DNA from: Mesorhabditis belari
Taxonomy: Eukaryota > Nematoda > Chromadorea > Rhabditida > Rhabditidae
Assembly: GCA_958450365.1 (NCBI GenBank)
Contig: CAUEEP010000873.1
Location: 372,001 to 436,000, forward strand
Reading direction: 5' to 3'
Length of the DNA stretch: 64,000 nucleotides
Shown here: positions 56,080 through 64,000 of the stretch, in pieces
Numbering within the stretch: position 1 is the stretch's first letter
Layout of the letters: every line of letters starts with the position of its first letter
Notes under the pieces: model-generated
The model's database searches: none
What the model was told of the DNA's origin: nothing
The model's input: the letters and a program-made list of their open reading frames with translations, nothing else
Position numbers and translations under genes: made by a program

Positions 56080-56418
56080 GAGTGTGTTCCTCGCGAGTAA
56101 TGCGTTTTTTAAAACGCACACTTGGGGAAAAATTACCGTACTTCTAGCAAAAATTGATGCAAAAATCACGAGCCCCACATCATATATGACACTTTTTAAA
56201 GATATTCATCCGTTTAACTGATTTGGTGGGAAATTCCCGTCCAATGTAAAAAATGATCCTTTTGAAAAACCTGCGCAAAAAATTGCCTTTATATTTTTTT
56301 CGCACAGGCGCACTTTTTAGAAAACGCATTACTCGACAATTACTCGAGCTATTACTCGAGTAAAAAATAACTCATGAAAATTTACTCGAGTAATTACTTA
56401 CTCGCGAGGAACACACTC
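56080..56418. mobile_element. MITE family 6 nested in the element (339 bp, TA site)
   Basis: Ends GAGTGTGTTCCTCGCGAGTA and its complement. TA is duplicated within CAAC-TA-CTG, restoring the flanking AACTGTCAACTG context. Confidence 0.88.
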
Positions 56419-56649
56419 TACTGTCAACTGTGCCCCGTAACTGTGCGACCAAAGCGCTCTTGAGCGGGCCCTCTTCTCAATCACTTGTCTTAAATAGTGT
56501 TGCACTTATAAATTAAACAGAAACGTTTTCTAAATCAGTTTTTCGCGAGGAATTCGAATTTCTTACTTTTAAAATCGTATCTTTTATCTAAAATTACCTA
56601 AAATGCAGAAAATACAAGTACGGGAACTCTTGGCGCACCCTGTATATAT

Positions 56650-57250
56650 GTTTTATTCAGGGGGCGAATAGAAGCGAATCGGATAATCATAGCCGCATAA
56701 AATATATAAATTTAGTCTTTTCATTTATCTTCATAAAATAATAAAGAAAATTTGGGTAAATAAATCAATTTAAAAGTAAAATCAACTCAAAAAAAGTCAA
56801 TTTTTTACATTTTTTACATTTTTCATATTTTTCCTTTTCTATTTTTAACTTTTTTTTATTTGAAAAAGCTTTAAAATGATACATTTTTCTATCTTTAAAT
56901 TGCAAATTTCAATGATTTAAACGTAAAAATTGTTTATTATAATGAAATTCTTCAAAAACTTTGAAGGTTTTGAACAAAAATGTCTTGAAATCTTATACCA
57001 ATATTGGTATAAATGTTTTTTTTACTTCAATTTCTATCAAAAATTCCACATTTATTCCATCATAAATTCGAATCGGAAATGGAGAAATGGAGAAGAGAGT
57101 TTTCTTGAAGTTTTCCTGAAGAAAAAAATCCCACAAATCCCATCTGGTTGAGGATTATTTTTAGATTTTAAACAAAAAATTTTAAAAAAGTTACGAAAAA
57201 TAAGTATTTCCTTGAGTTAAAATCTTGCAAAAACTCTCTTTTCCCCTTTT
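56650..57250. other. AT-rich stretch, no supported gene
   Basis: The frame at 56930-57151 has no splice context. Confidence 0.35.
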
Positions 57251-57261
57251 CTTTCACTTTT

Positions 57262-57268
57262 CTTTCCT

Positions 57269-57304
<36 letters not shown>

Positions 57305-57355
57305 TTTTCTTTCCTTCTTTCTTTCTTTCTTGCCTTCTTTCTTTGCTTTCTTTCT
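57262..57355. repeat. TTTC simple repeat
   Basis: Tetramer run with a few C insertions. Confidence 0.95.
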
Positions 57356-57489
57356 CATTCACTTACCCATTCTTCCGCCATTCTCTTCATTTCATTATGC
57401 GGAAATCTTGACTTTCAAAGAATTCATTGAATCTTTGATTTCATAATAACAGAACACAGAAAACAGATTGAACTTTCAAAGTCTAACAA

Positions 57490-58110
57490 AGCGTTTACAT
57501 CTTAGCTAAGCCTTAACCTCTTGCAATCACGTCTTAGCTAACATTTAACCTCTTATATTTACAACATAACCTCTTATGCCTTTAGCCTCTTACATTTACA
57601 TCTTAGCTAAGCCTTAACCTCTTACAATCACATCTTAGCTAAGCCTTAACCTCTTGCAATCACATCTTAGCTAAGCCTTAACCTCTTACAATCACATCTT
57701 AGCTAAGCCTTAACCTCTTGCAATCACATCTTAGCTAAGCCTTAACCTCTTACAATCACATCTTAGCTAAGCCTTAACCTCTTACAATCACATCTTAGCT
57801 AAGCCTTAACCTCTTACAATCACATCTTAGCTAAGCCTTAACCTCTTACAATCACATCTTAGCTAAGCCTTAACCTCTTACAATCACATCTTAGCTAAGC
57901 CTTAACCTCTTACAATCACATCTTAGCTAAGCCTTAACCTCTTGCAATCACATCTTAGCTAAGCCTTAACCTCTTACATTTGCATCTTAGCTAAACTTTA
58001 ACCTCTTACATTTACAACATAACCTCTTACACCTTTAACCTCTTACATTTACATCTTAGCCATATTTAACCTCTTACAATCACATCTTAGCTAAGCCTTA
58101 ACCTCTTACT
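57490..58110. repeat. 32-bp CATCTTAGCTAAGCCTTAAC array
   Basis: About 18 units, each with a palindromic CTTAGCTAAG and CCTCTTACAATCA. Confidence 0.95.
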
Positions 58111-58650
58111 CGATTTTCTTTTGTCAATTACTTTATTTTCTTTAAAGCAAATCTCAGATCTAAAACACAGGTTGAGACTCGAAAAAATAATAATAACAAT
58201 CTTTTTTTAAATGCTTGTTTCTTTCGATCAAACGACTTTCGATTCCTTTCACTTTTATGCGTTTTCTTTTTCTTCAATTACTAGGTTAATGTAAAAATTG
58301 TGGTTTTTTACAAACATTAAATTAAATCAAAATTCCTTTATCTAATTCATTACGATTGGCTTTTCCGATTATTTCCAAATGACGGACAATTGTTCATTGA
58401 TCAGATTGGAGATGCTTGGCAAGCTCTCTTGTTTGCATTCAATCGACTTCAATAAGTTTTTCCAATTCATTATTATTGATCGATACCCATGTGAATCGTC
58501 GTCAAGAGATTCAACACCTCAGAATCGGGTAAAACAGCTGGCTGGCTTGTTCTTGCTTGTTTAACTTGTTCTCAAAAAGTGGGATAGAGAGCACGATGTG
58601 TTTCGGCAGGGTTTTTGCTTATCTTGAAGGAGAGAAGACACACGCACAAC
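58110..58650. other. Unique stretch with an unsupported open frame
   Basis: 58348-58455 reads HYDWLFRLFPNDGQLF and then IGDAWQALLFAFNRLQ with a stop, but no acceptor or partner exon was found. TTAGGTTAATGTAAAAATTG at 58283 looks like a degenerate mariner end. Confidence 0.25.
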
Positions 58651-58652
58651 AT

Positions 58653-58797
58653 ACAGCACTGGACAATGAAATATCATATTTGATAAAGGTCTAGTCAGTG
58701 ACGGCGCGCCTATTTTTACGGCGCACCTACTTTTACGGCGCACCTACTTTTACGGCGCACCTACTTTTACGGCGCACCTACTTTTACGGCGCACCTA
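58653..58797. repeat. Partial Tc1-like MITE end followed by a 17-bp array
   Basis: CAGCACTGGACAATGAAAT begins at about 58654. 58699-58797 then has about six units of CTACTTTTACGGCGCAC. Confidence 0.8.
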
Positions 58798-59289
58798 CAG
58801 CACTGGACAATGAAATATGATAAACGATCGTCACTTTCGCGCGTCTTTAACTCCCTTGTCTTTGCGTTTAAACTATTAGTGTTCTACATTTTCTGAAAGC
58901 TTTTCTCAAGGGCTACACAATGGTAATATTAATATTTATTAGGTTGATGCAAAAGTCTTTTTCATTTTTTTCGTACTTCTGTTAAAAAGTAACAAATTCA
59001 CGAATTAATCTATAGTTTGCTCTATAAAAAAAGTGTTTTTTTGTTCAATTTGCATCTTTTAAATGAATTTCGGTTCACTTTGAAGCAAATTCGAGAGTGA
59101 AAAACGCCTTTTTCGTAAAAATCTATAAAAAACTCTACGGAAAAATTGGCTGAATGAATTTCTCTGAAATTTTGGCCAAATATCAAACGTTTTTTTTCTC
59201 TATCTTTTATCTATTGACACGAAGATAGGTTTTCTTTAGCTAAGGTGTCTAAACCGCTCAGGCTCAGGCTCAGGCTTAGGCTGAGGCTT

Positions 59290-59354
<65 letters not shown>

Positions 59355-59649
59355 AAAACCGCATCATCGAGTTAGCCCTTTTTGACTACCCGACTTCATA
59401 CTCTCAAGAAAATCCAGGCATTAAATATTTTTAAACCCGTTTTAATGTTATTTTGCAGAAAAATAACTGCTTTTTCTAATGAAATCAACCGTAGCTTAAT
59501 TGGTGCATTTGTTGGCTTGAAACGGCAGACGAAAAAAATGAAAAAGACTTTTGCATCAACCTAATAGAAATACGGTAAAGACAAGGGAGTTACAGACGCG
59601 CGAAAGTGACGATCTTTTTTCAAATATCATATTTCATTGTTCAGTAGTG
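58798..59649. mobile_element. Tc1-like MITE family 3, split by an inserted MITE
   Basis: Left part 58798-58938 (CAGCACTGGACAATG start) and right part 59567-59649 (end CATTGTTCAGTAGTG), TA on both outer sides. The two parts join to the same order seen at 30183-30414 once the insert is removed. Confidence 0.88.
58939..59564. mobile_element. MITE family 2, copy 3 (626 bp), nested
   Basis: Ends TTAGGTTGATGCAAAAG and CTTTTGCATCAACCTAA with TA on both sides, inside the Tc1-like MITE. Its hexamer palindrome (59256-59352) is longer than in the other copies, which accounts for the extra length. Confidence 0.93.
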
Positions 59650-59846
59650 TACTTTTGACCCGCCATGATCTAAAGCAAATATCAATTAAAAAGTGAAAGC
59701 TCTGACTTTGAGTAAAAAAAAAAGTAAAAAAAATCAAGTAAATATTCAAAAGTACAAATTTTACAAAAGAAAATCAAAAAAGCTTTTCAGATTAAAAAAA
59801 TAGAGCATTTTATAGCGAGCGAAATTTCATTTGCATCAACTTTGTA

Positions 59847-61115
59847 TTAGGTACGGAAAAAAAATTGTTGTCGTATTTTTTCACTAAAGTTTCAAACGTT
59901 CATAAAATTTTGATTTCAAAAGCAATTTCATCAAAGTAAAAACCAGTAGAGTCTATACATGATTGCCAACGTTTTGCTAACTTTTTTCAATTCCTAAAGT
60001 GCAAAACGCAGGCTCCATTGAATCGATAAACTCCTTGATGCCATTCTCGACCTTCCCTTGAGTAGCAAAGCATTTCTCCGATAAGAAATGATCGAGGAAC
60101 TTGAAAAAGTGGAAATCTGTAGGCGACAAATCAGGAGAATATCGAGCATGAGGGAGGACTTCAATGTGGAGCTCGCTCAATTTTTGAAGAACCTTCAGTG
60201 AAAAATGCGAGCGGGTGTTGTCTTGCAATAGGATGGGACTATTCCGATTCACTAGATCTGGATCGATCCTTCGAATTTTTTCATACATTTCGTTTATTTC
60301 GTGAGTATACTTTTCAGAATTCATCGTTTTCCGTTTGGTAGAATTGAATAATGGCTCAGACCTTTTTGCGACCAACCAACACTGAGAAGAAGCTTCTTTG
60401 GGTGTAGGGCGAGCTTCGGAAAGGGGTTCGGTGGTTGTCCTTTATCTAGCCATTCGGCTTTGCGTTTTCGGTTATCGTAGAGGACCCATTTTTCATCACA
60501 AGTTACATTTCGATCCAGAAATGGCTCCTTTTGATTACGGATCAGCAATGAATACGATGTGAGGTAACGGCGCAATTTTTGATATTCGTTCAGCTGATGA
60601 GGCACCGACTTTTCCGATTTCCTTGAGATGGTTCCCAATTGTGTGTGGAGTGACTCCAAAGTGCGTTGCCAATTCTGCCTCCGTTGTTCTGGGATCCGCT
60701 TCTACCAGCTCCTCTAATGCGTCATTGTCGAGACTAACATGGCGTCCGCGGCCTTCCTTGTCATTAAGATCCTCGTCGCCTTCCCGCAATCGTTTGAACC
60801 AGCGCTGAACTGCTCGAACTTCAGCTTTGTTTTCCCCAAAAGCTTGATTGGTGTTTTAGGTCGCTTCTGACGCATTGTGGCCAAGCTTCAACTCCTACAA
60901 AAAGAGAAGGCGAAAGTCTCGATTTTTCATCGATGTAAAACAACCTGAAAAAACCATTAAGGAAGGTCTAAGCAAAAGTGTTAAACAGAAAAGAAAATTG
61001 AGAAAAAAATACTCAAATACATAAAAAGACCCAAGGTCAATAAGGATCTGCAGCCGCGTAGGCGACGCGGGAAAGTGAGACCCACAAATACGACATTAAT
61101 TTTTTCCGTACCTAA
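59847..61115 (-). mobile_element. Full-length mariner (1269 bp), transposase broken
   Basis: Inverted ends TTAGGTACGGAAAAAA and TTTTTTCCGTACCTAA with TA on both sides. On the minus strand the transposase runs HTH (FGENKAEVRAVQRWFKRL, TEAELATHFGVTPHTIGNHL), then FLDRNVTCDEKWVLYDNR (first Asp), ILLQDNTRSHFS (second Asp) and YSPDLSPTDFHFFKFLDH (third Asp, 34 residues on). It looks like a DD34D mariner close to the group of the human SETMAR-type domain. The frame shifts near 60.6 kb and 60.35 kb, and a stop lies in the N-terminus, so it cannot make an active protein, though the ends are intact. Confidence 0.93.
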
Positions 61116-61199
61116 TATATTATTTGATTCTATTTTTCAGAAGAGATCACATACGCACAACATCTAAGAGTTCAAATATCTAAGAGTACAAATGTAGAA

Positions 61200-61742
61200 A
61201 TTGCTTGCTGATGTTTGCTGATGTTTGCTGATGCTTTCTGATGCTTTCTGGTGCTTGCCGTGGCTTGCCGATGCTTTCTGGTGCTTGCCGTGGCTTGCCG
61301 ATGCTTTCTGATACTTGCTGATGCTTGCTGAGGCTTGCCGATGCTTTCTGGTGCTTGCCGTGGCTTGCCGATGCTTGCCGATGCTTTCTGGTGCTTGCCG
61401 TGGCTTGCCGATGCTTGCCGATGCTTTCTGGTGCTTGCCGTGGCTTGCCGATGCTTGCCGATGCTTTCTGGTGCTTGCCGTGGCTTGCCGATGCTTGCCG
61501 ATGCTTTCTGGTGCTTGCCGTGGCTTGCCGATGCTTGCCGATGCTTTCTGGTGCTTGCCGTGGCTTGCCGATGCTTGCCGATGCTTTCTGGTGCTTGCCG
61601 TGGCTTGCCGATGCTTGCCGATGCTTTCTGGTGCTTGCCGTGGCTTGCCGATGCTTTCTGATGCTTGCTGATGCTTGCTGATGCTTGCTGATGCTTGCCG
61701 ATGCTTTCTGATGCTTGCTGATGCTTTCTGATGCTTGCTGAT
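61200..61742. repeat. 10-bp array with a 40-bp higher-order unit
   Basis: Ten-mers such as GATGCTTGCC and GATGCTTTCT. The core repeats a 40-bp block (ATGCTTTCTGGTGCTTGCCG plus TGGCTTGCCGATGCTTGCCG) seven or eight times. Frames on both strands are artefacts. Confidence 0.95.
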
Positions 61743-61749
61743 GTAAAGC

Positions 61750-62760
61750 GATGATAGCTTATCGATGAACCGATTTTGCAATCATCCTTTAAAATTATAA
61801 TTGAAATGCGTAAAAGAGTTACAATAGAAAAAGAAAAGAGAAAGTCAATTCAAGTCAAAAAAGTCAAGATGCAATCGTAAAACTGCGATTAAATGACCAC
61901 TAAACGCATTGAAACCCTTGTCGCTATCATCCTATAAAAGAAACTCGCTCTAAAAGAAGAAAGAAAGAAACTCCTTGTCGCTATAAAAAAAAATCAAATA
62001 AGATTTTCAAATTAAAAATAAAACATTTTAAAAAAAGCGAAATTTCTTTTGCATCACTCTAGTAGATTTGCCCATTGCAAGGCAATTTCAAACAAAACTT
62101 TTCCTAACGCTACGTCTAAAATGACTACTCTGATTATGATAACTAGAGGTTAAAAGAACTAGAGGTTAACAGAACTAGAGCTTAAAAGAACAGCCCCAAA
62201 GACTCTAGCTTGCTCTAACCCAACCGTCGCTTCTGACTAAACTAAACTGCACGAATCCCTGTACCAATCTTGATCCTTATTTCAAGATTCATTTCAATTC
62301 AATTCAATTCAATCGAATTTCCCATTTCAACACATTTTCATATCATTTTCCACCATATTCACATCATTTTTGATTCCTTTTTGACTCAATTTCTCTCTTT
62401 TTTTCTTTAAATGATCCGAAGTTTCCCTTGACACCAAAAATTTTATTTTCACCGATTTTTGATCAAATCTTCTTCACAAAAAACTTTCTTTTTATAGTGA
62501 TTTTCTCAATTTTTCTTCTCTAAAACCTTTATTAGATTAATAAAGGGTTAGATTGTGGTTAGATTAACTAATCACGAGACTTTCGAATCTGTAACATTGT
62601 AAACAATTTTTTTGCCCAAAAATTTTCAAGTACAAAATTTTTTGCACTTTTTTCTGGTAATTTTCTTGGTCTAAGCTGAATATTTTTTGCGTTGAGTTGT
62701 TTGGTTTTGTGTGAGTTACTGTAGCTCGAGTTGGAAATTGGAATTTGGTCGGGGTTCTCA
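61750..62760. other. AT-rich stretch, no supported gene
   Basis: 62140-62180 has a short AACTAGAGGTTAA repeat. Nothing else recognised. Confidence 0.4.
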
Positions 62761-63810
62761 TTGTAATCCGATTCGTTTATCCGATTCGTTTATCCGATTC
62801 GTTTATCCGATTCGTTTATCCGATTCGTTTATCCGATTCGTTTATCCGATTCGTTTATCCGATTCGTTTATCCGATTCGTTTATCCGATTCGTTTATCCG
62901 ATTCGTTTATCCGATTCGTTTATCCGATTTCTTTATTTATTTATTTCATCAATTATTCAGAAGAATCTATTGAGTTGTCCAGTTATGAGTGCGCGTTTTT
63001 TTACTATTCTCTAAATTTCTCAAGATACCGAAATCAAGAAAAAGATATATATGAGTATTATTCGAAAGCTGAAGATCTTCTCTACATTTTGATATAAAAA
63101 GCTTTTGAATTTGTTCAGCTTTTGGGCAAATTGACTGCACAAAATAGTAAAAACGCGCATTCATAACTGGATAACCCAATAGGAATTTGGTCGGGGTTCT
63201 CATTGTAACCTGACACAATCCAATTCGTTTATCCATTTCTTTATTTATTTATTTCATCAATTATTCAAAAGAATCTAGTTTCTGAGACAAAGAACAAAAA
63301 AAATCCGAAAATTTCATCTTTTAAATTGAAATAGAAAATAGAAATTTTAGGCAGTTTTGCAGAAAAGTAGCTCCTTTCTGTGAAATGCTATTTAATGTTT
63401 TGATTTGATTTTGAATATCTCTGATTCTCCTGTCCTTCCTCTAAATATTGTTTTTTTGTGATAGAAAGGGACGGAGGCCACTAAGTGAGTTACTGTAGCT
63501 GGAGTTGAAAATTGGAATTTGATCGGAGTTCTCATTGTAATCCGACACAATCCAATTCGTTTATCCATTTCTTTATTTCTTTATTTCTTTATTTCATCAA
63601 TTATTCAGAAGAATCTAGTTTCTGAGACAAAGAACAAAAAAAATCCGAAAATTTCATCTTTTAAATAGAAATTTAGCTCTTTTAGCTCTTTTCGATGAAA
63701 TCTTTTTTAATGTTTTGATTTTGAATTTGATTTTGAATATCTCTGATTCTCTTGTCCTTCTTCTAAAGATCGTTTTGTGTGATAGAAAGGGACGGAGGCC
63801 ACTTTGTATT
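62730..63810. repeat. Larger duplication around the 13-bp array
   Basis: GGTCGGGGTTCTCATTGTAA occurs at about 62748 and 63189, with a variant at 63521. CATCAATTATTCAGAAGAATC and TCTGAGACAAAGAAC occur at about 63280 and 63615. GATAGAAAGGGACGGAGGCC occurs at about 63461 and 63781. The second and third units are about 325 bp apart. Confidence 0.8.
62766..62932. repeat. 13-bp ATCCGATTCGTTT array
   Basis: About 13 near-perfect units. Confidence 0.95.
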
Positions 63811-64000
63811 GCCTTTTCTTTGGCTTTGAAACACTCAACCAACTATTCTATTTTATTTCCATTGATTTCTATTCCATTGATTCTATTTTATTCGATTTTC
63901 TCGATAGATTAGTAATTGTGTTATATTCGGAATAAATATCTAATATCTAATATCTAATATCTAATAAATATCTAATAATCATTGCCCCATCGGTCCCCTC

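Larger units (their letters stand above)
55443..56642. mobile_element. 1.2-kb element with long inverted ends and an internal array
   Basis: Ends CAGGGTGCGCCAAGCGTTC and AACTCTTGGCGCACCCTG with TA on both sides. The inverted repeats extend about 190 bp inward (AAACGTTTTCTAAATCAG, CTTAAATAG, GAGGGCCCGCTC, TGGTCGCACAGTTAC). The centre is the 14-bp array 55650-55978, plus an inserted MITE at 56080-56418. No transposase frame. Confidence 0.88.

Noticed and set aside
57490..58110. CRISPR-like regular array of about 32 bp
   Set aside because: Unit is contiguous without variable spacers, and the organism is a eukaryote.
58348..58455. Frame reading DWLFRLFPNDGQLF to a stop
   Set aside because: No acceptor, no partner exon and next to a degenerate element end; could be chance.
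61164..61781. 205-codon frame (minus) and three plus frames
   Set aside because: 10-bp array with 40-bp higher order; frames open only because the unit lacks stops.

Overview
This is nuclear DNA from a nematode, most likely a rhabditid. Introns are mostly 40-60 bp and end in TTTAG or TTTTCAG. Two first exons sit behind a bare 3' splice site of the kind used for spliced-leader addition. The receptor genes are of nematode type, and the mobile DNA is dominated by mariner/Tc1-like elements and TA-flanked MITEs. Coding sequence is a small fraction: real genes are cut into many short exons, so almost none of the long open frames is a gene. I rebuilt the genes by joining exons through splice sites and reading phase.

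Best-supported genes, left to right: an unrecognised three-exon plus-strand gene end (2355-3501); a five-exon plus-strand gene end for a probable GPI-anchored protein (10515-15408); a nine-exon minus-strand seven-helix chemoreceptor (18097-22049); a seven-exon plus-strand Sre-like chemoreceptor (30807-35592); and, convergent with it, a 34-exon minus-strand ctr-9 gene for the TPR subunit of the PAF1 transcription-elongation complex (35597-41530). A small CINP-like gene lies on the same strand inside ctr-9 intron 1 (40556-41134). Isolated exons or fragments resemble a bZIP protein, a nucleotide-sugar transporter and a receptor guanylyl cyclase. A multi-copy membrane-protein exon is repeated over 45.4-49.0 kb.

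Layout: 0-9 kb, tandem repeats, SINE-like tRNA relatives, two MITEs and non-LTR 3' ends. 9-16 kb, the GPI-type gene with repeat-filled introns and a 45-copy 15-bp array. 16-22 kb, arrays and the first chemoreceptor. 22-30 kb, mariner debris, a fold-back family and Tc1-like MITEs. 30-41.6 kb, the main gene block. 41.6-64 kb, almost only repeats and elements, including one full-length but broken mariner (59847-61115).

The most unusual structure is a cassette of two directly repeated MITEs bracketing plus-strand host-like exons inside an intron of the minus-strand chemoreceptor (18402-19506). A second, inverted and internally deleted copy lies at 43529-44254. A genomic piece of ctr-9 has also been copied into an intron of the neighbouring receptor gene. 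Together these suggest a genome in which small TA-targeted elements and local duplication keep shuffling gene pieces into introns.
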